A model generated the notes under the pieces. It did no database searches. It saw only the letters and a list, made by a program, of their open reading frames with translations, and had not been told where the DNA came from. From the NCBI GenBank assembly GCA_965203735.1, contig OZ241909.1, positions 372,001 through 436,000 of the forward strand: DNA of 64,000 bases, read 5' to 3'. This document shows positions 19,101 through 27,426 of the stretch, piece by piece (the stretch's first letter is position 1; each line of letters opens with the position of its first letter). The DNA is from Bin55 sp965203735. GTDB taxonomy: Bacteria; Pseudomonadota; Gammaproteobacteria; Pseudomonadales; Azotimanducaceae. Both the position numbers and the translations under genes were made by a program.

Positions 19101-19366
19101 TTAATGACGAATGGGGAGTGTTCGAGTACGGGCCAAGGTATGGACAAGCCGCGATCATTCGAGCTGATCTTGTTGCGGCGGCCGATGTTGCCGCGAATGG
19201 TGTTGCTGGCGCGGAAGCTCTCAAGGGAGACGCTCCTCGAACATCATGCCGACAGCCGAGCGACTGCCTGTACCGATTCAATTCGTTTCGGGCATTGTCC
19301 TTGGCGTTCCCGAATGGACCTCGTTCGGTCTACAAGATTCGCTTTGGCATTCGCATAGATATGTAA
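16103..19366 (+). CDS. Oar-like TonB-dependent outer-membrane receptor
   Basis: Outer-membrane beta-barrel transporter energised by TonB. A signal peptide (about 1-29, ending in SSLA) is followed by a carboxypeptidase-regulatory-like beta-sandwich (about 33-115), a plug domain (about 120-250; NLSVAGINPRFNGLAIDG, GGLVNITTKSGAN) and a long barrel ending in FGIRIDM. This is the Oar-type order. The 1087-residue length suits Oar proteins, which are linked to adhesion or to large substrates. A GAGG ribosome site precedes the ATG. Ligand unknown; no degradative operon is directly attached. Confidence 0.9.
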   Translation: MKPNPVNFCAKISWLCCVALLFLAQSSLAATSASINGFVKDSQGASIEGADIVVVHEPSGTTARAKSGTNGAFYQSGLRVGGPYVLHISAEGYEKAEVAAGYLKPGNQAGPDVALKSTSEMEQLVVTEVRPGLDTLLNNGLGSAFTSDDLQNQPAGERDAIKTLLRDPLAHSSGEGNLSVAGINPRFNGLAIDGSLQQDDFGLGSNTYATERSPVNLDAIESVSLVATDYSASASGFTGGLVNITTKSGANDWDGSFFYYFQNDGHIGDKYDGDRTYSPGTFDEKELGFTIGGPIVADEIFFFLSIDQFESTESVDFAQYDSNNGIQPGFFDALQGVIQDIYGYDPGSRPDVASTPVTSDRTLVKFDWNINEMHRLSLTHQITKETSTSVSSSRLESAWIDVPVDLDSTTIQLFSDWSELASSTIRINNKNFSRGQNCRAGRGVGAMEISSINGSQLEGTPLEGLLTGRVSLTAGCDRFRHANAYNDQRLQIYAAVDYVYNEHIIRGGIEIETFDLFNLFVPSSAGRFLFFGYPGLESRTARVDYVNTVTNNADDGAAAWGYTKQTFFGQDIFEPWPDFELTVGARWERYVQDDEPTYSSELQQTYGIRSDANLDGLSVFLPRASLRWTGLPDTVVTGGLGLFSGGDPKVWTSNIFQIPTVFARLSNAQDVNPLEVPAELLSRVGSATAGVPIDVISEDFEVPSDWKISLRVDHTFDLALGDLDWGSDYTLVLQYLRTQTNNGFLWRNLAQTNLDETQPTGTAPDGRIIYADLDRLDILNLTQLRNFSEGGSQTISVALAKEYEFGLDASVSYAWQDVNMVSEGTSSRGISNWRGILDVDRNDPSPRYSPHATEHAFKLNFGYEKEVTGGIMARVDLFGRVNTGSKYAFTFDVNWDNSLFGRAGAGESPYDNNPLYIPTGENDSRVVYSPNFDRSAFFAYINDNDIPSGIQTPYSQEPGWNQIWDLRFQVSIPGLDYFTQYVGDNSIKFVLDIDNVLNFLNDEWGVFEYGPRYGQAAIIRADLVAAADVAANGVAGAEALKGDAPRTSCRQPSDCLYRFNSFRALSLAFPNGPRSVYKIRFGIRIDM

Positions 19367-19387
19367 GACTCAAGAGTAGACTTCTTT

Positions 19388-19416
19388 GGTAGCCGTCAGG
19401 TTTGCTGGCGGCTACC
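19388..19416. terminator. Bidirectional terminator-like hairpin
   Basis: GGTAGCCGTCAG (19388-19399) pairs with CTGGCGGCTACC (19405-19416) over 12 positions with one G-T pair and a five-base loop. It lies between the convergent receptor and LLM genes. There is no T-run. Confidence 0.55.
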
Positions 19417-19469
19417 GACTGAATCTTTCGTGATTGCCTTGGCACGATTCGTCGTGCCATGGAACGTAC

Positions 19470-20384
19470 TTATGAAAACGCCGAGAGCACGTCGGAACTG
19501 ATGCGATCGAACAACTCAGCTTTGGTTGGTATTCCTGAGAACATGACCTCTTCGGCACCGGCATCGATGTACTGTCCGATCAAGTCAATGCAGTAGTTGG
19601 CGTTCCCGCAAACTATCCACGGACGCCGGCTAAGTTCTCTCTTTGCGACTTCTTCGTTGTCTTCAAGTCTCATCGGAATCAGGACTGTTCGCTTGATTTC
19701 GCTAGGGTCTCGTCCGATATCCTCGCAATGCTTGTGGAGGACTGAAATCTTGTGCTTGAACACGTCGGGTCCGCCTGGATTGTTGAAGTCGATGTTGCAG
19801 ATGTCGGCATACTTGGCACATGTCTTAAGTGTTCGTTTCTCGCCGTTTCCGCCAACAAGAATGGGTAGGTGTGGCTTCTGAACACATTGGGGAGAAAGTG
19901 GACAATCCTCGAGACTGTAGTACTCGCCTTTGTAATTGACAGTTCCTTCTCCTGCGGTGAACAAAAGCTTGATTACGTCAAGCGCTTCTACAAGTCGGTC
20001 GCAGCGCTCTTTTAATCCGGGAAATCGCCAACCATACGCCGTGTGTTCTTGTCTATACCAAGCGGCACCAATACCTAGGATGTATCTGCCATGGGAAATG
20101 TGGTCAATCGTGGACGACATTTTTGCCAGTAGTGCCGGGTTTCTGTAGGTGTTGCCTGAAACCAGCAACCCCAATTCCACTCTCTTGGTGATTCCAGCCG
20201 CCGCCGTAACCAGGCTCCACCCTTCGAGGGCTTCGCGATTCACCACTGCTGAACCAGGAGCGGGAACCAAAAAATGATCGGACCACCAAAGGCTGTTCCA
20301 GTTACCGTTTTCTACGGAGTGGATAGTCTTGAGTGTGTCGTCCCATGTGCAAAGATAGTTGACCAGTTGAGCACCGAAAAGCAT
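19470..20384 (-). CDS. LLM-class (luciferase-like) flavin/F420 oxidoreductase
   Basis: TIM-barrel oxidoreductase using reduced flavin or coenzyme F420. Diagnostic segments include WWSDHF near residue 34, the VELGLLVSGNTYRNPALLAK stretch near 70, GRYILGIGAAW near 100 and PILVGGNGEKRTLK near 175. 304 residues is typical. AAGGA lies seven bases before the ATG. Which cofactor it uses cannot be decided here: no F420 biosynthesis gene is in the window. Confidence 0.88.
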   Translation of the reverse strand: MLFGAQLVNYLCTWDDTLKTIHSVENGNWNSLWWSDHFLVPAPGSAVVNREALEGWSLVTAAAGITKRVELGLLVSGNTYRNPALLAKMSSTIDHISHGRYILGIGAAWYRQEHTAYGWRFPGLKERCDRLVEALDVIKLLFTAGEGTVNYKGEYYSLEDCPLSPQCVQKPHLPILVGGNGEKRTLKTCAKYADICNIDFNNPGGPDVFKHKISVLHKHCEDIGRDPSEIKRTVLIPMRLEDNEEVAKRELSRRPWIVCGNANYCIDLIGQYIDAGAEEVMFSGIPTKAELFDRISSDVLSAFS

Positions 20385-20506
20385 TGAAATTCCTTTAGTG
20401 AGCGGCAGAAAGCAGAGGTTTCCGACATTTTACGAACGAGAAATTGCTGATGGATCTAAGGACGAACCCGCTCAGCTACGAACATCAACCGTAGCCTAAC
20501 CTGTGA

Positions 20507-21667
20507 CTACCGTGCAGCTTGGGGATTGTGGTGTGGCGAGTTGAGGTAGTGATCGCTTAAGACAAGAGCCGATTTCGAGGACGGACTTGATGCGAACGGA
20601 CCGTAGTCGTTTCTCCCTTGCTTGTCGAGCAAGCGCGTTACAGTATGAATGTGATCGGATGCCACATCGTCGTATTCGATCAATAGAGTGTCGGGTACGT
20701 AGATCCGGTAGTACACGCGATCTTCTAGCTGGCTGTACGTAAAGAGTCCGTTGGCCAAGTTCGCCTCGACCCACGACCAGACTCTGTCTGCGAACGGCTG
20801 CGACAAGTAGAAGAGATACTCACCCACAAGCTGTTTAGAGAGTTCTAGCTGGGTTTCTGACAGATCGTCTAGCGGCAGTCCGACATTTTCGAAAACCGAA
20901 AGATCCATCGTACGGCTTTGATCGATGTGCCCCGATCCCGATCCGGCGACTACGTCTCTTCGCACAAGCCCCTGCACTGTTGCGATGTCCTTTTGTTCGG
21001 CAGTAAGCGCATCGAACAATTGCCGTCCTAGCTGAATCTCGTTTTGCAGGGGTGTCTTTCCGTTGATTGTCAAGGGTTGGGATCCAAGAAACATCGGTGC
21101 CAAAATGAGATCGTTTCCATGCACCAGAAAATTCAAGGCAATGTGGTGGCCATCGAATTGAAATCCCCATGCAGGGTCAACCATCGGATTGCCAAAAACG
21201 GCTACCGTATAGTCCGAGACTGTCCCAGCGCCCGATGCAAGTTCAATGTCTGTTGCCAGAAGTTCAACCTTGGCAAATCCGTCTTGGCTCAGCAATGACT
21301 GAAGTGCCATCCACGCGCGTTTCTGAGAAACTTCACTGAGGTTGCCCAAACGTATGCCACCAGGTCTCCGTCCCGGCACATTGGTCCACGAGTACATTTC
21401 GGTGTCTCCGACACAGTAGCTCGTAGTTGGCATCTCATCAACAGGAACGGACTGAAGGAATTGGGTCACAGCACTCGCAATTTGATTCAGGTCTTCGTCG
21501 TTGGACCGCGGTGGCAATTCGTACTCCGATAGATCGCAGTCGGCCATTCCATTTATCGTAGAGTCAGCCGATGCCTCGTCAACGTCTTCTGCATGCACAC
21601 CAATAACGGAGAGCATCGCGACCACAAGAAACAGCGTCACTCTGTCGAGAGGCTTAGGAAAATTCAT
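20507..21667 (-). CDS. Secreted DUF3500 family protein
   Basis: 386 residues with a clear signal peptide (about 1-26, cleavage after IGVHA). The body matches what I recall of DUF3500: RAWMALQSLLSQDGF, GFQFDGHHIALNFLV near residue 170, and the C-terminal YRIYVPDTLLIEYDD and a DHIHTVTRL segment. The family has no established function; the His-rich segments might bind metal. Probably periplasmic. Confidence 0.78.
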   Translation of the reverse strand: MNFPKPLDRVTLFLVVAMLSVIGVHAEDVDEASADSTINGMADCDLSEYELPPRSNDEDLNQIASAVTQFLQSVPVDEMPTTSYCVGDTEMYSWTNVPGRRPGGIRLGNLSEVSQKRAWMALQSLLSQDGFAKVELLATDIELASGAGTVSDYTVAVFGNPMVDPAWGFQFDGHHIALNFLVHGNDLILAPMFLGSQPLTINGKTPLQNEIQLGRQLFDALTAEQKDIATVQGLVRRDVVAGSGSGHIDQSRTMDLSVFENVGLPLDDLSETQLELSKQLVGEYLFYLSQPFADRVWSWVEANLANGLFTYSQLEDRVYYRIYVPDTLLIEYDDVASDHIHTVTRLLDKQGRNDYGPFASSPSSKSALVLSDHYLNSPHHNPQAAR

Positions 21668-21706
21668 TCGGGAGCCAAATTACATCAAGTGGAAGAACAA
21701 TGAAAA

Positions 21707-22123
21707 CTACAGTTCGACAATGGCATGACCTGGACAGGTTCCAAGATTGGAGTCGTTCACTACATTGACCTTTAAATGCACAACTCTATGACCGTTCTCG
21801 ATTTCTTTCTTCGTGATCTCGCCAACCACAGTCAAAACATCGTCCTTTTGATTGATTGCACGATATTGACATCCGACCTCGCGCACGACTCCTTCATCTC
21901 CAATCCAGTCGTGCAGTGCATTCACTATGTAGGCGTAGCGGAGATTTCCCATACCGAAAGCTCCCTCTTCGTTTCCGGCGCGTCGTCCCGCTTCGTCGTC
22001 CATGTGGAACGGAACGAATTCCTCGTTTACGGCCGCATAGCGGTTCCATTCAGCAAAGCTGGTTTTGCGAGACCAACTCGGCATGGCGTCGCCAACCTTC
22101 AAATCTTCAAAAGAAATGCTCAT
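21707..22123 (-). CDS. MaoC-like (R)-specific hydratase subunit
   Basis: Hot-dog fold protein of 138 residues. The hydratase dyad region D-x-x-P-x-H appears as NEEFVPFHMDDE (about 33-44) with Glu where Asp is usual, and a FGMGNLRYAY helix follows. It starts nine bases after the MaoC-N gene, on the same strand. Such pairs of half-proteins form heteromeric enoyl-CoA hydratases (ChsH1/ChsH2 of steroid catabolism is the known example). I infer that these two act together; the substrate is unknown. Confidence 0.78.
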   Translation of the reverse strand: MSISFEDLKVGDAMPSWSRKTSFAEWNRYAAVNEEFVPFHMDDEAGRRAGNEEGAFGMGNLRYAYIVNALHDWIGDEGVVREVGCQYRAINQKDDVLTVVGEITKKEIENGHRVVHLKVNVVNDSNLGTCPGHAIVEL

Positions 22124-22132
22124 TTGTTTCTC

Positions 22133-22645
22133 TCAATAACGGATTGAAGTGGAGATTCGTGTACGAACGAGTTCATCGTTCTGATTCTTCCACTCGATTT
22201 CTGTTCTTACGTATATCGTATGTCCAAATCTGCCTTCGCGTTCGTTCCAATCAAGCAGGCGCGAACGTGCACTAACGACATCGCCGGGTCGCATCGGTAC
22301 ACCATATGTGTCGGTTTGACCACCGTTCAATCCAGTCAAAGGCTTTCCCTCGGGATGTCGAGGTTGTGCGTTCAAAGGAGGCCCGGAACGCTTAGGTGGC
22401 GCACCGATGGACAACGTCCACGCAAAAGGATTGAAGTCCGGCGGTGCAATGATTGTCTTCCAACGAGTTGTTGCCGCATACTCTTCATCCCAATATATGG
22501 GAGGTGGTCTTTCTGGATAGTAGGTTGCCATTGCCCAACGACGTATGTCCGTTGTTGTAATGGGGTATGAAGTACGACTTGGTCCCCATTTCCTCTGGGC
22601 TTCGAGCATTCCTTCGGTCACATATGTGATTTGTCTCTCAGTCAT
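22133..22645 (-). CDS. MaoC-N (FAS1-like dehydratase) domain protein
   Basis: 170-residue N-terminal-type MaoC dehydratase domain. ITTTDIRRWAMATYYPE (about 29-45) and the following PPIYWDEEYA and IIAPPDFNPFAW segments are those of the FAS1-like dehydratase half. The start at 22645 is supported by GGAGG nine bases upstream; the frame is open further but has no signal there. It is the first gene of a two-gene operon with the MaoC-like protein downstream and is likely its dimer partner. Confidence 0.78.
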   Translation of the reverse strand: MTERQITYVTEGMLEAQRKWGPSRTSYPITTTDIRRWAMATYYPERPPPIYWDEEYAATTRWKTIIAPPDFNPFAWTLSIGAPPKRSGPPLNAQPRHPEGKPLTGLNGGQTDTYGVPMRPGDVVSARSRLLDWNEREGRFGHTIYVRTEIEWKNQNDELVRTRISTSIRY

Positions 22646-22956
22646 ATTGGAACGCCTCCGAAGACACAAGGACAGAACCCAAGCAAACAGCACCTAGAGG
22701 TACGATGAGTCAGATTGTAATGTCCTGACGTGTCGAGATTTTTGGGTAGTCAATACGATACCCTTGGTCACCTGAGTTTCATTAGTGCAAGTTACAGATA
22801 GATTGAAGGTGTGGGGAGTCAGTGGAATTGGTTGTGTTCAAAGGTGGGACTTGTATCGCACTGAAATCAGAGTAGAAAGACCTGCCATTGGCCACGTGAA
22901 CTTAAGCGGACCAAGTTTACAATTTGGACGTTGGATCAGTGACTAAGGTTCACAAA

Positions 22957-23832
22957 GTGTGGAAATTAGGAAAGATGGTTGGACTGTGCATAGTTCTTGC
23001 GCCGACGATCACATTTGCGGACCTTACCGGTACCTATGTATTCTCATTTGGAGAGCCTGAGGACGAAAGCGCTTTCAATGAAGCAATTGGAACACGGCTC
23101 TTGGAGGAATGGCGCGAGGCGAGTACGAACAATGGAGTTACTTTAGAAGTACGAGCCACAGATGTCGAAAATCAGTTTGACGGTACGTGGAAAGACCCCA
23201 AGGAAGCACTCAAGACCTCAAAAATCAATCTACGCGGCGAGGAATTCAGCCTTGTTTTTGGACGTGAAGTTGATGATGTAAAGTTTATTTTCTCCATGGA
23301 GGGAATAGCAAAGGACGACCAATTGCAAGGTGTTTTGTGGACGATTTGGGGCGAAGTACCGGTTACAGGCATAAAGGCAGGTGATGTTGTCGGTAGTTAT
23401 GTGCTCTCATTTGGAGAAATATTGGAAGAAGGCGGGCTCACACGACCCGAGGGGACACGGCTACTGGATGAATGGCGTGAATCGGCCGCGAACGGGGAGG
23501 TGGTGCTCGAACTTCGAGACTCTGATGTCAAGAACCTAATTGACGTAACTTGGAAGGATTCGACGACGGAGGACGTGGAAGATTCCTCGTTCCCGTTGCA
23601 TCCTTACCCGATTCCACATGGTTCGAAGGTTCAGTTCATCTTCCCACGTATGGTCAATGGCGCGCCTACTTGGTTTCTTTTTGAAGGCGAAATTAAGAAA
23701 TCCAAACTGCAAGGTACGCTAAGAACTGTTTGGGGCGACATAGAACTCACGGGAAAGCTCTTGAAGGAAGATCCCTCAAGTCCATCAAAGGGGCTCGGTA
23801 ATCCCGAAATCCAACGGTCGTTGACCCAGTGA
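22957..23832 (+). CDS. Secreted protein of unknown function with two tandem repeats
   Basis: I do not recognise the family. A short basic N-terminus and hydrophobic stretch ending in ITFA look like a signal peptide. The mature protein is two copies of a module of about 120 residues. Copy 1 starts DLTGTYVFSFGE, then GTRLLEEWREAS and FDGTWKD. Copy 2 starts DVVGSYVLSFGE, then GTRLLDEWRESA and IDVTWKD. Each ends with LQG-x-L-x-T-x-WG. The GTG at 22957 is my preferred start; TTG at 22924 and ATG at 22975 are possible. No neighbour explains it. Confidence 0.7.
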   Translation: MWKLGKMVGLCIVLAPTITFADLTGTYVFSFGEPEDESAFNEAIGTRLLEEWREASTNNGVTLEVRATDVENQFDGTWKDPKEALKTSKINLRGEEFSLVFGREVDDVKFIFSMEGIAKDDQLQGVLWTIWGEVPVTGIKAGDVVGSYVLSFGEILEEGGLTRPEGTRLLDEWRESAANGEVVLELRDSDVKNLIDVTWKDSTTEDVEDSSFPLHPYPIPHGSKVQFIFPRMVNGAPTWFLFEGEIKKSKLQGTLRTVWGDIELTGKLLKEDPSSPSKGLGNPEIQRSLTQ

Positions 23833-24179
23833 GCTCGAATTGACCTGTGGTAGTACCGGAGATTCGAGATCGCCAGCTACACCACTTCCTTGTATACAAG
23901 CAGTTGTCTAGCACCTTTCAGCAAGTGATAGCTTGCTTCGTTGCCAAAAGATTTCTCCCACTACAATTCCTTCTTTGAAGGGTTGCATCGAAACGACCAT
24001 GGAATTGGCGTTATACGAGATAGAGCAAGTGCAAAGCTGGAGAGCTTTGTCATTGGCGATGGTTGGTTTGCATACAACTTGATCAACAGCATTCCTGTCG
24101 ATTGAACTAGGATTGGCAACGCGACGAGTCTTGAGAGAAATGTGTCGGCGTTTGAATTATTTTTCGGGAGATCTTCTTA
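23833..24179. other. Intergenic region upstream of the SDR gene
   Basis: 347 bases with no supported gene. The last 20 bases carry the SDR ribosome site (CGGGAG, nine bases before ATG). No repeat or convincing promoter pair was found. Confidence 0.4.
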
Positions 24180-25043
24180 ATGAGTGAATTTGAAGGAAAA
24201 GTAGCCATCGTGACTGGAGCGGGTGGCGGAATTGGTCGAAGTCATGCTATTGAATTCGCTAAGCGTGGTGCCAAAGTGGTCGTCAATGACTTAGGCGGAG
24301 ACGTACACGGCACAGGTCAAGGCGACACTGCGGATCAAGTTGTGGAAGAAATTCGCTCGGCCGGTGGCGATGCGATCGCAAACAAAGCATCGGTCGCGGA
24401 CCGCGACGGTGCAAAGAGCATCGTAGACGACGCGATTCGAGCGTATGGAAGGGTAGACATCCTCGTCAACAATGCAGGAATATTGCGGGATAAGACGTTC
24501 AAGAAAGTGACCTTGGACGACTTTGACTTGGTCGTGCAAGTTCATCTAACGGGAACGGCATATGTGACTCATGCCGCTTGGCCCCACATGTATGACCAAC
24601 GATATGGACGAATCGTGTTCACCAGTTCTGGATCTGGAATCTTCGGAAACTACGGGCAATCCAACTATGGTGCCGCAAAGATGGGAATGCTCGGACTTGC
24701 CAACGTTCTCGCCCTTGAAGGTGGCCCACGCAATGTGCATGTCAATTGCTTAGGACCAGGTGCAGCAACACGTATGACCAATACGGTACCTGGCAGAAAC
24801 GACGACTTGGAGAATGTGGATCCCGGACGATCTCCAAACTTAGTAAGCCCTGCTGTGCTTTTTATGTGTAGTGAAGCTGCACCCAACGGGTGCGTCATTC
24901 ACGCTTCTGGCGGGAGATACTCCAGAAGCGTGATTTACGTGAACGAACCGGTGCAATTGGGATCGGATGCTACCTACGAGGACCTCGTGCCTCATATCGA
25001 GTCGCTCATGGACATGTCCAACGCAAAACCGCGATCTCGTTAG
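24180..25043 (+). CDS. SDR oxidoreductase, (3R)-hydroxyacyl-CoA dehydrogenase-like
   Basis: NAD(P)-dependent classical short-chain dehydrogenase. TGAGGGIG (about 12-19) binds the cofactor; VVNDLGG follows; NNAG is at about 98; the catalytic Ser lies in FTSSG and Tyr/Lys in SNYGAAKMG. The long insert after strand 2 (GGDVHGTGQGDTADQ) and the C-terminal extension are as in the dehydrogenase domain of peroxisomal multifunctional enzyme 2, which acts on the (R)-hydroxyacyl-CoA made by MaoC-type hydratases. Such hydratases are encoded 1.5 kb away, so the two may be functionally linked; that link is inference. Confidence 0.88.
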   Translation: MSEFEGKVAIVTGAGGGIGRSHAIEFAKRGAKVVVNDLGGDVHGTGQGDTADQVVEEIRSAGGDAIANKASVADRDGAKSIVDDAIRAYGRVDILVNNAGILRDKTFKKVTLDDFDLVVQVHLTGTAYVTHAAWPHMYDQRYGRIVFTSSGSGIFGNYGQSNYGAAKMGMLGLANVLALEGGPRNVHVNCLGPGAATRMTNTVPGRNDDLENVDPGRSPNLVSPAVLFMCSEAAPNGCVIHASGGRYSRSVIYVNEPVQLGSDATYEDLVPHIESLMDMSNAKPRSR

Positions 25044-25159
25044 CTCAGCTAGAAGGGACCAGAAAGGGATCGGAACTCGCACGTACTTTAGAACTTAAAA
25101 AAGCCTAAGATCGGGAAGCTTTGCTACTATACGAAGTGCTAGCTTCACGCACAACCTCA

Positions 25160-25182
25160 TTGACCCTCCTCGGCAGGGTCAA
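25160..25182. repeat. Short perfect inverted repeat
   Basis: TTGACCCT (25160-25167) and AGGGTCAA (25175-25182) with a seven-base spacer, about 120 bases after the SDR stop and 95 bases before the next gene. It could be a terminator without a T-run or an operator. Confidence 0.4.
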
Positions 25183-25276
25183 CAACGAGGCAAAAGGGGC
25201 CTTCGTCCTTGAAGCGAAATTGTCTTTCCTGCTCTAGTCAGGTCGCCGAGGGACTGTCTCTAGAGTCGTGGAGAAG

Positions 25277-25921
25277 ATGATGACTTCGCAGAACACATTG
25301 AAGCGCCGTATTCGCTCTCGCATGGGCAAGACGGGTGAGTCCTATGCTGCTGCTCGTCAGCACTTCCAACAAGCAAAGGAAGTACCTATGCAAACCCAGG
25401 AATTCGAGAATCCAAGAACACGGATATCTCAACACCTACAACCGAGTCTTTGGCCCGATTGGGTTAAAGAACATCCATGGCTCGTATCGTTCCTGACACG
25501 AGCCGAATCTGAAGTGCGCAATCGAGGGGACTTTGAGTGCACGCACTTTCACCTCATTTTGGCCTACCTTCGTCTGCCCTCACCTGTTCCAGAGTGGTTC
25601 ATTCAGATGAAAGTCAACGCGGAACAGTGGAAGGAGGATACGCTGGTAACTCTTGGCATCAATACAAATGCTTCCAAATTGGTCGCTTTTGTAAGCCATG
25701 GGGAACGAATCACCAAAGCGAGAAAGAGTCTTGATCCTGTGGCCGACGTACCACTAGAAAGAGTGAGCGCAGAGGCTGTTCGGATGCTGGATCTCGCAAA
25801 GGAAGAAGCCGACCAAGACGGCACGCGAATTGACGAGCGGCATTTCATGGTCCCAATAATGGATTGGCATCCCCACGGTGAACCTACCTTGGACGAATTG
25901 AGGCAGCTCACTGACCGTTAG
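25277..25921 (+). CDS. Clp N-terminal-domain-like protein, stand-alone
   Basis: About 215 residues. The N-terminus (LKRRIRSRMGKTGESYAAAR) has a short basic motif I have seen on small bacterial proteins. The middle (FECTHFHLILAYLRL) and the C-terminal part (VRMLDLAKEEAD, then IDERHFMVPIMD) resemble the two repeats of the Clp N domain, which presents substrates or binds adaptors. There is no AAA+ ATPase domain. GGAG lies just upstream of two adjacent ATG codons (25277 and 25280), either of which could start. Function unknown; an adaptor role is a guess. Confidence 0.6.
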   Translation: MMTSQNTLKRRIRSRMGKTGESYAAARQHFQQAKEVPMQTQEFENPRTRISQHLQPSLWPDWVKEHPWLVSFLTRAESEVRNRGDFECTHFHLILAYLRLPSPVPEWFIQMKVNAEQWKEDTLVTLGINTNASKLVAFVSHGERITKARKSLDPVADVPLERVSAEAVRMLDLAKEEADQDGTRIDERHFMVPIMDWHPHGEPTLDELRQLTDR

Positions 25922-26002
25922 GTTTAAGTCTGAGTCCTATTAGTTCAACCGCAGAACTGAAGAGGACTTAGATTGAGACAAAGACATGGAGATTGGCTTC
26001 AG

Positions 26003-27343
26003 TCAATCTCCATGTTGAACTCCTCTCCTCTGACGGAACGCCTCTAGACGTCGGAGATCACGGTAGAGAAATACAAAGCCCAACCACGACCACGTGCCAA
26101 TGACGGCACCCAAGAGAAATACATGACCTCCGATCCCTTGAAAATCGGGTAGCCAACCGATGTTCGACCATCCTACATAGAGAGCGATTCCTAGGAATGC
26201 CGAGAGGGCACCTCGCAAGCCGGTAAGCGTCACGTGAACAGACATGTAGGCAGAGAGCTTCTCAGGCGGAGCAAAGTCGTTGTGTCCCAATTGCCATGCG
26301 ATAGTGCCTCCACCTCGAGCGAAACCCGAGACGGCTTGGGCCACCCCCAAGACGACAACCGAGCTGAACATTGCACCGAACCAAAGAACCAAGTGTGACA
26401 GCACCCACACTAAACCGAGCCGAGTTCGAAATTTCGTCACATGAACAACATCGAAGTACCGCGCCCAAATAGGAACCGAAACGGTTCTCATCAAGAACGG
26501 GATGGCCATGATCACTGCAATGCTGACTGTATAGCTTGCCTGCAGTTGACGCGAGACAAGATAGATGAGAGGTGCCTCCAAGATCATGTTGGAGACGCCG
26601 CTCAAGAATTGATAAAGCTCATACCTGGCAAATTTCTTGTCATTCTTGAGAATTTGGAAGAATCCAGCAGATTCTCCCTTTGTTGTTGACTTCGATGTGG
26701 ACTGTCGCTCATACACTCGATGGCGAAGCTCTCCCGATACTTCAATCCGAGAAAAAGAAAGAATGCCGATTAATGCGATAAGAATTCCAGCGACATACAT
26801 CCATCGAAATGTCCATGGATTGGCATCCAGAATCGGTCCGGCAACCAAAGTCGTAGCAACCATAACCAGACTCGTGAATACGTGCAAGCGTCCGGTGGTT
26901 CGCGCCCGGATTGAACGGGGATAGTTCAAACTCCAGACGACGCTTCGAATTGTGACTGTACCCGCCATCAAGCAACGAGCTGCGACGACCCCCACAACGA
27001 CCATGATCGTGCCGGCGCCATTGATTGGCGCAGCCACGACGAGAATCAAGCACGCCATGGTTAAGACCTGCAATCCAACTACCACAGGAACCTTCGCCCG
27101 TGCGCTGGAAACTCTAGTCCACAGGTAACTGGATAGATTGCCTATGAAGGCGGCAGACGCAAGTAGTGCCAATACCCCAGCCGGAACGTTGTAAATCTTG
27201 TCAGCAATGACACCGATAAATCCCCCTTCGAGCATGGCTAGCGCAACAGGCACGGTAAGGTCGTTGACTTGCTCGCGTTTTAAGCTCCTTTTTTCCGCTG
27301 GAGCAAGCTTTGGCGTGCCAAATATTCGACGTAAAAGCGCCAC
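26003..27343 (-). CDS. MFS transporter
   Basis: 446 residues with about twelve hydrophobic helices and a cytoplasmic loop in the middle (about 205-235, rich in Arg, Ser and Lys), the plan of the major facilitator superfamily. Weak MFS motif-like segments occur after TM2 and in the second half (ARYFDVVHVTKFRTR). The GTG start follows aceE by 83 bases, with a hairpin in between. Substrate cannot be told. Confidence 0.75.
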   Translation of the reverse strand: MALLRRIFGTPKLAPAEKRSLKREQVNDLTVPVALAMLEGGFIGVIADKIYNVPAGVLALLASAAFIGNLSSYLWTRVSSARAKVPVVVGLQVLTMACLILVVAAPINGAGTIMVVVGVVAARCLMAGTVTIRSVVWSLNYPRSIRARTTGRLHVFTSLVMVATTLVAGPILDANPWTFRWMYVAGILIALIGILSFSRIEVSGELRHRVYERQSTSKSTTKGESAGFFQILKNDKKFARYELYQFLSGVSNMILEAPLIYLVSRQLQASYTVSIAVIMAIPFLMRTVSVPIWARYFDVVHVTKFRTRLGLVWVLSHLVLWFGAMFSSVVVLGVAQAVSGFARGGGTIAWQLGHNDFAPPEKLSAYMSVHVTLTGLRGALSAFLGIALYVGWSNIGWLPDFQGIGGHVFLLGAVIGTWSWLGFVFLYRDLRRLEAFRQRRGVQHGD

Positions 27344-27374
27344 TTCGAGTGATTTACCTTCTAAATTTCAGTTG

Positions 27375-27395
27375 TACAGTCGCTTTGCGACTGTA
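27375..27395 (-). terminator. Hairpin between aceE and the MFS gene
   Basis: A perfect nine-base stem (TACAGTCGC / GCGACTGTA) with a three-base loop, 31 bases after the aceE stop. There is no T-run on the minus strand. It may be a partial terminator or an mRNA stabiliser that separates aceE expression from the MFS gene. Confidence 0.5.
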
Positions 27396-27426
27396 GCGAG
27401 ATACCCGATCTATGGAGACCGATAAG

